A stretch of DNA of 51,343 bases from an uncultured Blautia sp. (GCA_900551715.1 URXG01000010.1:1-51343), one strand, 5' to 3'; positions 1 to 8,920 are shown, numbered from the stretch's first letter. Translations and numbers: made by a program. Notes: generated by a model from the letters alone, not told the origin.

Positions 1-53
1 ATTCATCTCACTACCTGAAGAGGTAGGAGAATTCTTGTTATATATTATGTTAA

Positions 54-947
54 ATGAAAAAAAAGAAATCACTGGCTCTGGTAGAACCTTATATATGGCT
101 TCTGCCAAGCATCCTTCTTATGGCAGTTTTTATTATGCTTCCGATCTTTGAGGTCTTCCGTACTGCTCTCAGTGAAGTCAGCAGGGCAGGTCTTATCAAA
201 GGTTTCTGCGGGCTGGATAATTTTACCAAAGTTCTGAAAGGTTCTACCTTTCAAATGGTCCTCAAAAATACTGTTGTGTGGACCGTTGTAGTAGTTGTTC
301 TTTCAACAGTGTTTGGTTTTATCCTTGCACTTGTTCTTAACAATGAATTCCGTTTCCGTAAGGCAGTCCGGGCTGTTGTTGTTTTTCCATGGGCTACTTC
401 CCTGATCATTCAGGCAGGTGTCTGGAAATTCATCATTGATAAAGACTACGGTGCCCTGAATACCCTTCTTATGAAACTGCACATTATTGCAAGCCCTGTA
501 AACTGGACCCCTACTCCCGGTGCATACTTTGCCTGGGAATGCTTCGTAGGTATTTTTGTAACAGTACCCTTTGTCACCTTCTGTGTATTATCAGGATTAC
601 AGAGCATTGATACCGCATATTATGAGGCAGCCACTGTAGACGGATGCAACCGTGTCACAGCACTGATCCGCATTCTTCTTCCCGTAGCTGCACCAGGTAT
701 CGTTACTGCCCTGATCTTTGTGTTTATCAATGCATGGAACGAATATACCGTTGCACTGACTCTTATGTCTACAGATGTTCTGAAACCTCTGACTGTTGGT
801 ATCACTATATTTAACGGATATAATATGATCGAATGGCAGTATCTGTTTGCGTCGTCACTGTTCGCAACTATTCCGGTTGTTATCCTCTTTGTTCTCATTG
901 AAAAGCACCTTGTTGGCGGACTTACTTCCGGCGGTGTAAAAGGATGA
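54..947 (+). CDS. CUT1-type sugar ABC transporter permease
   Basis: Integral membrane permease of a carbohydrate ABC importer, 297 aa with about six hydrophobic segments. The first half (PYIWLLPS start, GLDNF, then a FPW segment before the periplasmic loop) resembles MalF-type subunits. The EAA loop is at about residues 205-225 (YYEAATVDG). The last third (NAWNEYTVALTL, then GGLTSGGVKG at the end) is typical of MalG-type subunits, so the protein looks like a mosaic of both. ATG at 54 directly follows an in-frame TAA at 51; the nearest AGGAG (about 25-30) lies unusually far upstream, so translational coupling to a gene outside the window is possible. It is probably the last gene of an importer operon cut by the window edge. 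Substrate is unknown; the neighbouring N-acetylhexosamine genes make an amino sugar or its disaccharide plausible. Confidence 0.85.
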   Translation: MKKKKSLALVEPYIWLLPSILLMAVFIMLPIFEVFRTALSEVSRAGLIKGFCGLDNFTKVLKGSTFQMVLKNTVVWTVVVVVLSTVFGFILALVLNNEFRFRKAVRAVVVFPWATSLIIQAGVWKFIIDKDYGALNTLLMKLHIIASPVNWTPTPGAYFAWECFVGIFVTVPFVTFCVLSGLQSIDTAYYEAATVDGCNRVTALIRILLPVAAPGIVTALIFVFINAWNEYTVALTLMSTDVLKPLTVGITIFNGYNMIEWQYLFASSLFATIPVVILFVLIEKHLVGGLTSGGVKG

Positions 948-987
948 TATTTTTTACAATAAACCGATGATAAATTTCTCTTTTCAC

Positions 988-1036
988 AAAAATCCCGGCC
1001 GGGTATCTGACTGATACACGACCGGGGCTTTTCTCT
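988..1036. terminator. Bidirectional terminator between convergent genes
   Basis: An imperfect GC-rich hairpin (TCCCGGCCGGGTAT pairing with the segment ending ACCGGGGC) has T-rich flanks on both strands. It lies between the permease and the convergent nahK gene. Confidence 0.7.
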
Positions 1037-1050
1037 GTCTGTATTTCTTT

Positions 1051-2154
1051 TTATTTGTATTTATTAACGATCTTCTGCATCTCAGGAAGCTTCTTCTCCA
1101 TGTCGCTGACCAGCTTCAGCTGTGTTCTGCAACGATCCAGATTATGTCCTTCTCTGTGGATTCTGAAATAATGATCCCCATCCAGGTAATCAGTCAGGAA
1201 GCGAATGCCATTTTCAAAAGTCATAAGAAGTGCTCCCCAGGGAAGCATATCCAGTTCTGTTTCTGTCAGGGCATCTCCGCAGCCTTCTATGAAGCCTTTG
1301 ACATAAACTTCATACAGGTGAAGGTCACAGGATACTTTGGACAGATCTCTCTCATCTTCTTCACCTGTGCTGGCTCCAAATCGGATGGAATCCCCAAAAT
1401 CATAAGCGGACAGTCCCGGCATAACCGTATCCAGATCTATGACACAGATTGCCCTGCCTGTCTCATCATCGATCATGATATTGTTCAGTTTAGTATCATT
1501 GTGGGTTACCCGTAAAGGGAGTCTGCCCTGCTCCAGCAGATCGTACAACACATATGCAAGTTTCTCATGTTCCTCTATAAAACGAATTTCCGGCTGTACA
1601 TCTTTTGCACGTCCACAGACATCTTTCCTGAGAGTTTCCCGGAATATTCTCATACGATCCGGTGTATTATGGAAATTCGGAATGGTTTCGTGAAGAGTTT
1701 CTGCCGGATAATCTGCCAGAAGTCTCTGGAAATGACCGAATGCCAGTGCACTCTGATAAAAATCATTGTCATTCTTTACAACATCATAGCAGGTTGCACC
1801 TTCGATAAAAAAATATACTCTCCAGTATTCCCCGGTCTCGTCCACATAATAGGGCATTCCTGTCTTCGTATTTACAAGGTTCAGTGTTTCTCTCTCAGGA
1901 TCTCCACCATTTTCTGTAATTTTTTTACACAGCCAGGAGGTTACCTTACTGACATTCTCCATAAGTTCTACAGGTTTCTTAAAAACAACCTGACTCATTT
2001 TCTGGAGAATATATCTTCTGATTCCCTGTTCTGTCTGGAACGTAACTCTGTAAGTGTCATTAATATGACCATTTCCATATGGCACACATTCTTCCAACTG
2101 TCCCTCCAGACAAAAAGCACTGATCACCTCTCTTAAATCTGTTTGACTGTTCAC
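1051..2154 (-). CDS. nahK: N-acetylhexosamine 1-kinase (NahK/LnpB-like)
   Basis: Cytoplasmic kinase of the aminoglycoside-phosphotransferase fold, 367 aa, close to the length of bifidobacterial NahK (359 aa). NahK phosphorylates GlcNAc/GalNAc at C1 after phosphorolysis of lacto-N-biose or galacto-N-biose. Visible similarities to NahK from memory: PYGNGHIN near residue 26, RYILQKM near 47, the catalytic block RVTHNDTKLNN (215-225), the metal-binding IDLDTVMPG (239-247), and FGDSIRFGAST followed by EDERDLSKV. The start is GTG at 2154 with GGAGGAG seven bases upstream. Its start abuts the stop of the nucleotidyltransferase gene, so the two are co-transcribed. The phosphorylase and epimerase of a full lnp pathway are not in the window. 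The family call is strong; the sugar preference is inferred. Confidence 0.88.
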   Translation of the reverse strand: MNSQTDLREVISAFCLEGQLEECVPYGNGHINDTYRVTFQTEQGIRRYILQKMSQVVFKKPVELMENVSKVTSWLCKKITENGGDPERETLNLVNTKTGMPYYVDETGEYWRVYFFIEGATCYDVVKNDNDFYQSALAFGHFQRLLADYPAETLHETIPNFHNTPDRMRIFRETLRKDVCGRAKDVQPEIRFIEEHEKLAYVLYDLLEQGRLPLRVTHNDTKLNNIMIDDETGRAICVIDLDTVMPGLSAYDFGDSIRFGASTGEEDERDLSKVSCDLHLYEVYVKGFIEGCGDALTETELDMLPWGALLMTFENGIRFLTDYLDGDHYFRIHREGHNLDRCRTQLKLVSDMEKKLPEMQKIVNKYK

Positions 2155-3084
2155 TTATTTCTCCTCCCACAGTTTCTGGGGATACAGTCCCTGATCTTTC
2201 ATCTTCTGTACTGCATCCATTACCATTGGTTTATCTTCTTTATAAGTAACTCCGTACCATTTGTCTTCGGATTTCAGGACCTTTACAGTAGCCCTCTTTT
2301 CCTGAAGAAGTTCATCTACTACAAAAGGCAGGAAATATTCACATTTCATCGGGTTTTCTGTAAGATTTTTGTTCAAGAATTCCGGGAAACGTGCTTTCAG
2401 CTCATGAAGGATACTTACGGAAAAGCCCCACATGTTCATGGATACTACGCTGTCTTTTGGAAGCTCTGTCCATGTCTTTCCTTCGTCTTCTGTGTAAGCA
2501 ACCCCCTCACCACGTTTCTCGATATGAGTCCTTTCGTTGATCTTTATGAGATGACCGCCTTCGTCTGTCACACAGACGCCTCTGGCTACGTGTCCATTCT
2601 CTGTAAGAGTATTTTCCAGTCTGTAACCTACCATCATATATCGGTAGCCCTTTTCCTCATCCTGATTCTCTGTAAGGAATTCGTATGCCATTCTGAAAGC
2701 ATGAATTCCATAATAATCATCTGCATTAACTACTGCAAAGGGTCCGTCTATATCTTCTATACAGCTTAAAACTGCATGACCAGTTCCCCATGGTTTTACT
2801 CTGCCTTCTGGAACAGTGTATCCTTCAGGAAGATTTGTAATATCCTGAAATACATATGCAACTTTTATAAATTTCTCAAGACGGTCTCCGATCACTTCTT
2901 TAAAGACCTGCTCGTTTTCTTTTTTTATAATAAATATAACTTTTTCAAAACCTGCCCTTACTGCATCATAAATAGAAAAATCCATAATGATATGTCCGTC
3001 TCTGTCAACAGGATCTATCTGTTTCAGTCCTCCATAGCGGCTTCCCATTCCAGCTGCCATTACTACCAATACCGGTTTCTTCAT
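2155..3084 (-). CDS. Sugar-1-phosphate nucleotidyltransferase
   Basis: NTP-transferase fold protein, 309 aa. The N-terminal signature is VVMAAGMGSRYGGLKQ (nucleotide-binding G-x-G-[ST]-R-x-x-x-x-x-K type), followed by WGTGHAVL and VNADDYYG, the metal-binding DD of this family. It is expected to join a sugar 1-phosphate to a nucleotide. Because the next gene is a NahK-type kinase that makes HexNAc-1-phosphate, the likely product is UDP-GlcNAc or UDP-GalNAc; this would replace the GalT-type enzyme of bifidobacterial lnp operons. That role is an inference from context. The gene has a good ribosome site (AAAGGAGG before ATATATA ATG) and is first of a two-gene operon divergent from the AraC regulator. 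Confidence 0.82.
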   Translation of the reverse strand: MKKPVLVVMAAGMGSRYGGLKQIDPVDRDGHIIMDFSIYDAVRAGFEKVIFIIKKENEQVFKEVIGDRLEKFIKVAYVFQDITNLPEGYTVPEGRVKPWGTGHAVLSCIEDIDGPFAVVNADDYYGIHAFRMAYEFLTENQDEEKGYRYMMVGYRLENTLTENGHVARGVCVTDEGGHLIKINERTHIEKRGEGVAYTEDEGKTWTELPKDSVVSMNMWGFSVSILHELKARFPEFLNKNLTENPMKCEYFLPFVVDELLQEKRATVKVLKSEDKWYGVTYKEDKPMVMDAVQKMKDQGLYPQKLWEEK

Positions 3085-3149
3085 TATATATTTCCTCCTT
3101 TATTCCTGTTGTCCCAGGATTTTGGCAAAAACATACCAAAACACCTCAT

Positions 3150-3199
3150 GGGATGTTACCTACTGAATAGTTACAACTTATCTTAACGCTTAACATCCC
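3150..3199. promoter_or_regulatory. Inverted repeat, candidate AraC operator
   Basis: GGGATGTTA at 3150-3158 and its exact complement TAACATCCC at 3191-3199 are 41 bp apart centre to centre (about four helical turns). The right arm lies inside the spacer of the nucleotidyltransferase promoter. This placement suits control of the nahK operon by the divergent AraC protein, which is an inference. Confidence 0.45.
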
Positions 3200-3208
3200 C
3201 TAATACAA
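3180..3208 (-). promoter_or_regulatory. Sigma-A promoter for the nucleotidyltransferase-nahK operon
   Basis: On the minus strand TTGTAT (3203-3208) and TAAGAT (3180-3185) are separated by exactly 17 bp, about 95 bp upstream of the nucleotidyltransferase start. Confidence 0.6.
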
Positions 3209-3276
3209 TCCTATCTTTTTTTTCAGAATAGTATTTGCATGATTGTTGATTATTTTTGTATTTTCAGATAATACAT

Positions 3277-3305
3277 TTGACTATTTCTTCATTAGTCCTT
3301 ACAAT
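3277..3305 (+). promoter_or_regulatory. Sigma-A promoter for the araC-nagB operon
   Basis: TTGACT (3277-3282) and TACAAT (3300-3305) with a 17-bp spacer, about 50 bp upstream of the AraC-family start codon. Confidence 0.75.
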
Positions 3306-3354
3306 TAAAGTACTAAATACACTGTTGATCTGTTCTGTTTGAGAGGGTGACATC

Positions 3355-4263
3355 GTGGCATACGAAATCGTTGAATTAACAAGAGAACTTTCTGTTGAAG
3401 GTATTTATACAGTCCATTATTACGATTACCGAAATGATTTTTATTTTCCCGGTGAAACACATGATTTCTGGGAATTTCAGTGTGTAGATAAGGGAGAAGC
3501 GGTAGTTACTACTGATAATGGCAGCCATCATCTTTCCCGCAGACAGGTGATTTTTCACAAACCCAATGAGTTCCATGACATGAAAGCAAACGAAAAGAAC
3601 GCTCCAAATATTATTGTGGTATCTTTTATCTGCCATTCTGAATGTATGCGTTTTTTTGAAAATAAAGTAATTGAATTTTCTGATTCAGAGAGAAACATTC
3701 TGGGACTGCTTATTGCAGAAGCTCGTCGCTGTTTTTCTTCTCCTCTGGACAACCCTTACCTGGAAAAAATGCAGAAACGTCCGGATGTTCCCTTTGGTTC
3801 TCAGCAGCTTCTGATCCTTTATCTGGAGCAGCTTCTGATCCACATTATCCGTCGTTATACATTTACCGGATACTCTGTATCTTCCGGTCTGTATGATTCC
3901 AGCCACACAGAATCTTCTCTCTGTCGCCGGATCATCCACTACATGGAAGATCATATCCACCAGTGCCTTACCATCGAAAAAATCTCCCATGACAATCTTA
4001 TTGGACGTTCTCAGCTTCAAAAACTTTTTCGGGAGCAGTATCAGTGTGGAGCCATTGAATTTTTTTCCAGAATGAAAATTGATTTTGCCCGTCAGCTGAT
4101 CCGGGATAATGACATGAATTTCACCCAGATTTCCGATTTTCTGGGATATTCCTCTATTCATTATTTTTCCAGACAGTTTAAAAAGATAACGGGAATGACT
4201 CCTACAGAATATGCAACTTCCATAAAGGCTCTGTCTGAACGTACCCATATGGACAGTCGTTAA
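3355..4263 (+). CDS. AraC-family transcriptional regulator
   Basis: A 302-aa cytoplasmic regulator. The N-terminal half is an AraC-type cupin sensor (HDFWEFQCVDKGEAVV, then HKPNEFHDM). The C-terminal 100 residues contain two helix-turn-helix motifs, the second seen as FTQISDFLGYSSIHYFSRQF followed by GMTPTEY. The start is GTG at 3355 with GAGAGGG seven bases upstream. It is divergent from the nucleotidyltransferase-nahK operon and 57 bp upstream of nagB on the same strand, so it probably responds to an amino sugar or its phosphate and controls both sides. The effector cannot be read from sequence. Confidence 0.88.
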   Translation: MAYEIVELTRELSVEGIYTVHYYDYRNDFYFPGETHDFWEFQCVDKGEAVVTTDNGSHHLSRRQVIFHKPNEFHDMKANEKNAPNIIVVSFICHSECMRFFENKVIEFSDSERNILGLLIAEARRCFSSPLDNPYLEKMQKRPDVPFGSQQLLILYLEQLLIHIIRRYTFTGYSVSSGLYDSSHTESSLCRRIIHYMEDHIHQCLTIEKISHDNLIGRSQLQKLFREQYQCGAIEFFSRMKIDFARQLIRDNDMNFTQISDFLGYSSIHYFSRQFKKITGMTPTEYATSIKALSERTHMDSR

Positions 4264-4320
4264 AATACATAAAACTATAGAATAAAGGGGGCCTCTTTTA
4301 CAGGGGCAAAAGGAGGAAAC

Positions 4321-5052
4321 ATGCAGATCTACAAAGTAAAAAACTATCAGGAAATGAGTCGTAAGGCAGCCAATATCATTGCCGCACAGGTAATCCTGAA
4401 GCCTGACAGCATACTGGGGCTTGCTACCGGTTCCTCTCCTGTCGGCACTTACCAGCATCTGACAGAGATGTATCAGCAGGGAAATGTGGATTTTTCACAG
4501 GTAACCACCGTTAATCTGGATGAATACAAGGGTCTTGGCGGTTCTGATCCACAGAGTTACCGTTATTTCATGAATGCCAATCTTTTTCATAAAGTAAATA
4601 TCCCTTATGAACATACTTATATTCCTGATGGAACAGAATCTGACAGCATTAAAGCCTGTGACGACTACAACCGACTTCTCTCTGAGACCGGCTCCGCTGA
4701 TATCCAGGTTCTTGGTCTGGGGCATGACGGTCATATCGGCTTTAATGAGCCTTCTGATCATTTTGAGGCAGGTACACACTGTGTGGATCTTACAGAGCAG
4801 ACCATCCAGGCAAATAAGCGCTTCTTTGACAGAGAAGAGGATGTTCCCCGTCAGGCGTATACCATGGGCATCGGCAATATTATGAGCAGCCACAGGATCC
4901 TTGTACTGGTAAGCGGCAAAGACAAAGCCTCTATCCTGAAACAGGTGGTCCAGGGTCCTGTAACTCCTCAGGTTCCAGGTTCTATTCTTCAATTCCATCC
5001 GGACTGCACCATTATTGCAGACGAAGATGCCTTATCTGAACTCGTGCTTTAA
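4321..5052 (+). CDS. nagB: Glucosamine-6-phosphate deaminase
   Basis: Cytoplasmic enzyme converting glucosamine-6-phosphate to fructose-6-phosphate and ammonia, the step that sends amino sugars into glycolysis. The protein is 243 aa, a normal length for the short Gram-positive NagB form. Visible motifs: LATGSSPVGTY (34-44), TVNLDEYKGL with the Asp near 67, and the catalytic block LGLGHDGHIGFNEP with Asp136, His138 and Glu143. AAAGGAGG lies just upstream of ATG. It follows the AraC gene by 57 bp and is likely co-transcribed with it. Together with nahK on the opposite strand it suggests that both the HexNAc-1-phosphate and the glucosamine-6-phosphate routes are served here; nagA is not in the window. 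Confidence 0.95.
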   Translation: MQIYKVKNYQEMSRKAANIIAAQVILKPDSILGLATGSSPVGTYQHLTEMYQQGNVDFSQVTTVNLDEYKGLGGSDPQSYRYFMNANLFHKVNIPYEHTYIPDGTESDSIKACDDYNRLLSETGSADIQVLGLGHDGHIGFNEPSDHFEAGTHCVDLTEQTIQANKRFFDREEDVPRQAYTMGIGNIMSSHRILVLVSGKDKASILKQVVQGPVTPQVPGSILQFHPDCTIIADEDALSELVL

Positions 5053-5071
5053 TATTATTTTTCTCTTACGT

Positions 5072-5111
5072 AAAATGGAACCGGTGTACTCAAAACACCA
5101 GTTCCATTTTT
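5072..5111. terminator. Bidirectional terminator overlapping the 3' end of the kinase gene
   Basis: AAAATGGAAC..GGTGT pairs with ACACC..GTTCCATTTT around a short loop, followed by T-runs. It serves nagB, and its right arm encodes the last codons of the convergent histidine kinase. Confidence 0.85.
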
Positions 5112-6424
5112 GTTCCTTTTCCAACTTCACTGTCCAGAACGATCTTTGCGTCGTGAAGGATTGCTCCATGTTTTACAATAGATAACCCAAGACCTGTTCC
5201 TCCAGTCTCTCTGGAATGACTTTTATCCACTCTGTAAAATCTTTCAAAGATACGTTTCTGTTCTGCTTCCGGAATACCAATCCCATTATCTTCTACCCTG
5301 TAATATGCATGAGGACCAACCTGTCCGACGATCAGTCTCACCTCTCCGTCTTTTTCTGTATAACGGATGGCATTGTCTGCAATATTATAAAGCATTTCAT
5401 ACAGTACCTGACGTACACCATTTACGGTCACATTTTTTTCTCCGGAAAGGGTAAGATGAATATTTTTCTTTTCTGCTGCACGTTCCAGATGAACTACAAT
5501 ATCTTCTGCCATTTCATAGATATCTACTTTCTCAAAAGGCATATCACTGCTTTTTTCATCCAGCCTGGATAACTGAATGATATCCGACACCAGTGCACTT
5601 AACCGACTGGCTTCGTGGTAGATCCTGCCGGAAAATTCCTGTTGCTTGTCCGGTGCTACCATTCCGTTCATCATCAGCTCTGCATATCCGGAGATAGACA
5701 TAAGCGGTGTCTTCAGTTCATGAGAAACATTGGCTGTAAACTCTCTTCGGATTGCCTCTGTTGCTTTCAGTTCTTTCATCTGCTGAAGGATCTGCCTGTT
5801 CTGCTGGTCCACCCTTCCCAGAAGCGGTCTTAATTCCTCATATTTTACTTCTTTCAGAGGATGCTCCAGATCCAGTGTATTGATTGGTTCTATAAGGTCT
5901 CTCGTCTGTTTCTGTACCAGTATAAACGCCAGTGTAAGAATCATCAAAAGCAGCACACCCATAATTACCAGACTGGAGATCATCGTAGAAAATACACTGT
6001 CTGTGGTTCTTCCCACACGAAGAATATTGCCATCATCCAGAAGTCTGGCACAGTAAAAATTCTGTTTGGAAAGTGTCTCTGAATAGCGGGTAGTCTCTGC
6101 ATAGCCTGATTTCTTTGCCTCAATAAATTCTGGACGGTCACTGTGACTCTGCATTTTGGATGCGTCCTCTATGGAATCATAGAGAACCTTTCCGTAAGGA
6201 TCCAGAAGAGTGATCCTGACAGCAGTCTCCTTGCCAGGATTATCGTTCAGGTACTCTTCTCCCATTTTTTCGATACCATCCTTAATATAGATGGTATCAT
6301 CCCGTACACTCTGTTTCAGATCTTCGTTATACTTCTGGTACATCACAATGCTGGCTGCCAGAAAAGTAAGTATAACAGAAAGGACCACAAGCACACAGGT
6401 ATGTTTCAGTATTTTCTGTTTCAT
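5090..6424 (-). CDS. phoR: PhoR-like sensor histidine kinase
   Basis: Membrane histidine kinase, 444 aa. A first transmembrane helix at about 10-29 and a second at about 150-170 bracket an extracellular sensor region. HisKA contains the phosphorylated His235 in ANVSHELKTPL. HATPase_c follows with the N box (NIADNAIRYTE), G1 (VEDNGIGIP), F box (FERFYRVDKSHSRETGG) and G2 (GTGLGLSIVKHGA). It lies 12 bp downstream of the response regulator and in the same direction as a Na/Pi symporter gene, so phosphate limitation is the likely signal. The symbol rests on the neighbours rather than on ligand evidence. The final codons lie in the terminator hairpin shared with nagB. Confidence 0.85.
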   Translation of the reverse strand: MKQKILKHTCVLVVLSVILTFLAASIVMYQKYNEDLKQSVRDDTIYIKDGIEKMGEEYLNDNPGKETAVRITLLDPYGKVLYDSIEDASKMQSHSDRPEFIEAKKSGYAETTRYSETLSKQNFYCARLLDDGNILRVGRTTDSVFSTMISSLVIMGVLLLMILTLAFILVQKQTRDLIEPINTLDLEHPLKEVKYEELRPLLGRVDQQNRQILQQMKELKATEAIRREFTANVSHELKTPLMSISGYAELMMNGMVAPDKQQEFSGRIYHEASRLSALVSDIIQLSRLDEKSSDMPFEKVDIYEMAEDIVVHLERAAEKKNIHLTLSGEKNVTVNGVRQVLYEMLYNIADNAIRYTEKDGEVRLIVGQVGPHAYYRVEDNGIGIPEAEQKRIFERFYRVDKSHSRETGGTGLGLSIVKHGAILHDAKIVLDSEVGKGTKMELVF

Positions 6425-6436
6425 TTGTATGCTCCT

Positions 6437-7105
6437 TTATGCACTGATCCGATATCCCACACCACGAACTGTTTCTATGAGTTCTCCGGCTTCCATAAGC
6501 TTCTGTCGCAGAGTTCGTACATGTACATCTACAGTTCTTGTTTCACCGTCAAAATCATATCCCCATACATGGCAGAGGATCTGGTTTCTTGTCATTACAA
6601 GTCCTTTGTTTTCCATAAGATACTGAAGAAGTTCAAATTCTTTGCGTGTAAGCTCTACCGGCTGCCCCTGGAAAGCTACTCTGTGTTTTCCTATGGAAAG
6701 TTTCAGTTCTCCACAGACAAGTTCTCTGTCTTCTTCCTGTCTGGAACACCTGCGGAGCACCGCCTTTACTCTGGCAACAAATTCCATCATACCGAAAGGC
6801 TTGGTGATGTAGTCATCAGCTCCGCCTTCCAATCCCCGGACCTTATCATATTCTGCTTCTTTTGCAGTGACCATGATCACCGGGATATTTCTGGTATCTG
6901 AAGAAGATTTCAGTTTCTCCAGAATGGTATAACCATCATCTCCCGGAAGCATGATATCGAGAAGGATCAGATTGGGAATTTCTTCTTTCAGTGCTGCCTT
7001 AAGTTCTTTGCCGTCTGCCATTCCCCTGGCTGTAAAGCCTGTGGTTTCCAGTGTATAAACCAGCAGCTCTCTGATATTTTTTTCATCTTCCACACAATAA
7101 ATCAT
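6437..7105 (-). CDS. phoP: PhoB/PhoP-like response regulator
   Basis: OmpR-family response regulator, about 222 aa from the start chosen here. The receiver domain has the acidic pair ED near residues 6-7, the phosphoacceptor Asp50 in LILLDIMLPGDDGY, and the conserved Lys in ITKPF. The C-terminal winged helix ends with VDVHVRTLRQKL and ETVRGVGYR. Three in-frame ATGs occur close together at 7114, 7111 and 7105; only the third sits at normal distance (9 nt) from AGGAG, so 7105 is preferred. It is co-directional with the Na/Pi symporter upstream (about 48 bp gap) and the kinase downstream. TGTWAA repeats upstream of the symporter are plausible binding sites. Confidence 0.88.
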   Translation of the reverse strand: MIYCVEDEKNIRELLVYTLETTGFTARGMADGKELKAALKEEIPNLILLDIMLPGDDGYTILEKLKSSSDTRNIPVIMVTAKEAEYDKVRGLEGGADDYITKPFGMMEFVARVKAVLRRCSRQEEDRELVCGELKLSIGKHRVAFQGQPVELTRKEFELLQYLMENKGLVMTRNQILCHVWGYDFDGETRTVDVHVRTLRQKLMEAGELIETVRGVGYRISA

Positions 7106-7153
7106 GTGCATCATCTCCTATTCTCCGGGATTTTGTTACAGGTTATTCATTAT

Positions 7154-8920
7154 TCAGGGCAGTACATATTCTTCCCGAAATTCATCCAGGCGATGAATAT
7201 AAACCTGATCTGCCTCATTTTTGATAGCATCCAGATGACTGTGTGTATCATAAAGATTCTCTTTGATCTGGGTAACACAGACACTGATATTGGAACAGTG
7301 GTCTGCGATCCTTTCCAGGCTGGTAATAAGATCTGTCAGGATAAATCCCATTTCAATCGTACATTCTCCGGAACGGAGTCTGTTGATATGACGACGTTTC
7401 ATTTCTTTGCTGAGTTCATCTACAATCTCTTCCAACGGCTCTACGTCATTGACCAGATTCAGATCCTTTTTGTCAAAAATCTGATAAGCGGTATCAACAA
7501 TCCGGTCTACCGCACTGATCAGCACCTGCAGTTCATTTCGCGCCTGAAGGGAAAAACTGATTTTTTTATCATGAAGTTCCTGGGCTGATTCCATGATATT
7601 TACTGCATGATCCGAGATTCTCTCAAAATCACCGATACAATGAAGCATCATAGACACACTGTGGCTGTCCCTTTCGGAAAGATCTTTGTTATTCAATTTT
7701 ACCAGGTAAGTTCCCAGTTCATCTTCATAGCGGTCCACTTTGGACTCCATTTTTTCTACACACTTTGCTCCATCATCCGTATAATTATATACCAGATCCA
7801 GTGCAATACGAAGTGCTTTGCGGGAATCCTGTTCCATACGTCTGGCTGCATTTCTTCCCTGCTCTACAGCAAAAGCCGGTTTTTCCAGAAATCTGGATTC
7901 CAGAATCAGGAACTCCTGGTCATCTGTGCTGACCTGTTCTTCCTCTGTATCCCGAATTGTAAGACAGGCAAGTTTTACCAGAAGATCTGAGAATGGCAGC
8001 CATACCAGTGTTGCTGTAATATTAAAGATACTATGTGTAATTGCGATGATTGCCGGTGTTGCCATCTGCGTCATAAACGGAAAATGTACTGCTGCATTGA
8101 TAATATAAAATACAGACATAAATACAACTGTTCCGATCAGGTTAAAATACAGATGGATCATGGCTGCACGTTTGGCATTTTTGTTGGCTCCGACAGCGGA
8201 GAGAAGTGCAGTTACACAGGTACCGATATTCTGTCCCATGATAATCGGAAATGCTGCACTGAACGGTACCGCACCGGTAAGACAAAGTGCCTGAAGGATA
8301 CCTACAGAAGCAGAAGAGGACTGAATGATCGCTGTCAGTACAGTACCTGCCACAATACCTGCTACCGGGTTGGAAAACTTCAGAAGAAGCCCCGTAAACT
8401 CCGGTACATCTGCCAGAGGTTTTACAGCACCACTCATAGTATCCATACCAAACATCAGTACTGCAAATCCCAGAAGGATGGTTCCTACATCTTTCTTACG
8501 GGAACTTTTGGTAAACATAAGCAGGATGATACCGATCAGTGCCAGAATCGGTGAAAATGATGTTGGCTTCAGAAGGCTTATAAAAAAGTTGCTGCTTTCA
8601 ATTCCTGCAAGACTTAAGATCCAGGAAGTAATAGTGGTACCGATATTGGCACCCATAATAATACCGACTACCTGAGTCAGTTTCATAATGCCGGAATTAA
8701 CAAAACCAACTACCATAACGGTTGTGGCCGAAGATGACTGGATCACAGCAGTTACACACATTCCCAGAAGTACTGCTTTCCATTTGCTTGAAGTAAGGTT
8801 TTCCAGAATCTGCTCCAGCTTTCCTCCGGAAACTTTCGCAAGACCATCTCCCATTACCTGCATTCCATACAAAAACATGGCAAGACCACCTAATAAGGTC
8901 AGTACGCTAAAAAAATCCAT
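7154..8920 (-). CDS. Na+/phosphate cotransporter with PhoU-like tail
   Basis: NptA-type sodium-dependent phosphate transporter, 588 aa. Two inverted Na/Pi-cotransporter repeats are visible with the hallmark QSSSAT at 61-66 and QSSSAS at 200-205, each within hydrophobic segments. The region from about 345 is a hydrophilic helical PhoU-like domain (repeated patterns such as IGDFERISDHAVNI and SLERIADHCSNI). It moves phosphate across the cytoplasmic membrane, and the PhoU part probably tunes transport or signalling. It is the first gene of a symporter-regulator-kinase cluster, has AAAGGAG before its ATG, and phased TGTWAA repeats lie upstream. Confidence 0.93.
   Translation of the reverse strand: MDFFSVLTLLGGLAMFLYGMQVMGDGLAKVSGGKLEQILENLTSSKWKAVLLGMCVTAVIQSSSATTVMVVGFVNSGIMKLTQVVGIIMGANIGTTITSWILSLAGIESSNFFISLLKPTSFSPILALIGIILLMFTKSSRKKDVGTILLGFAVLMFGMDTMSGAVKPLADVPEFTGLLLKFSNPVAGIVAGTVLTAIIQSSSASVGILQALCLTGAVPFSAAFPIIMGQNIGTCVTALLSAVGANKNAKRAAMIHLYFNLIGTVVFMSVFYIINAAVHFPFMTQMATPAIIAITHSIFNITATLVWLPFSDLLVKLACLTIRDTEEEQVSTDDQEFLILESRFLEKPAFAVEQGRNAARRMEQDSRKALRIALDLVYNYTDDGAKCVEKMESKVDRYEDELGTYLVKLNNKDLSERDSHSVSMMLHCIGDFERISDHAVNIMESAQELHDKKISFSLQARNELQVLISAVDRIVDTAYQIFDKKDLNLVNDVEPLEEIVDELSKEMKRRHINRLRSGECTIEMGFILTDLITSLERIADHCSNISVCVTQIKENLYDTHSHLDAIKNEADQVYIHRLDEFREEYVLP

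Noticed and set aside
7106..7114. Longer response regulator start (two extra ATGs)
   Set aside because: Both upstream ATGs are too close to AGGAG for initiation; the ATG at 7105 has proper spacing.
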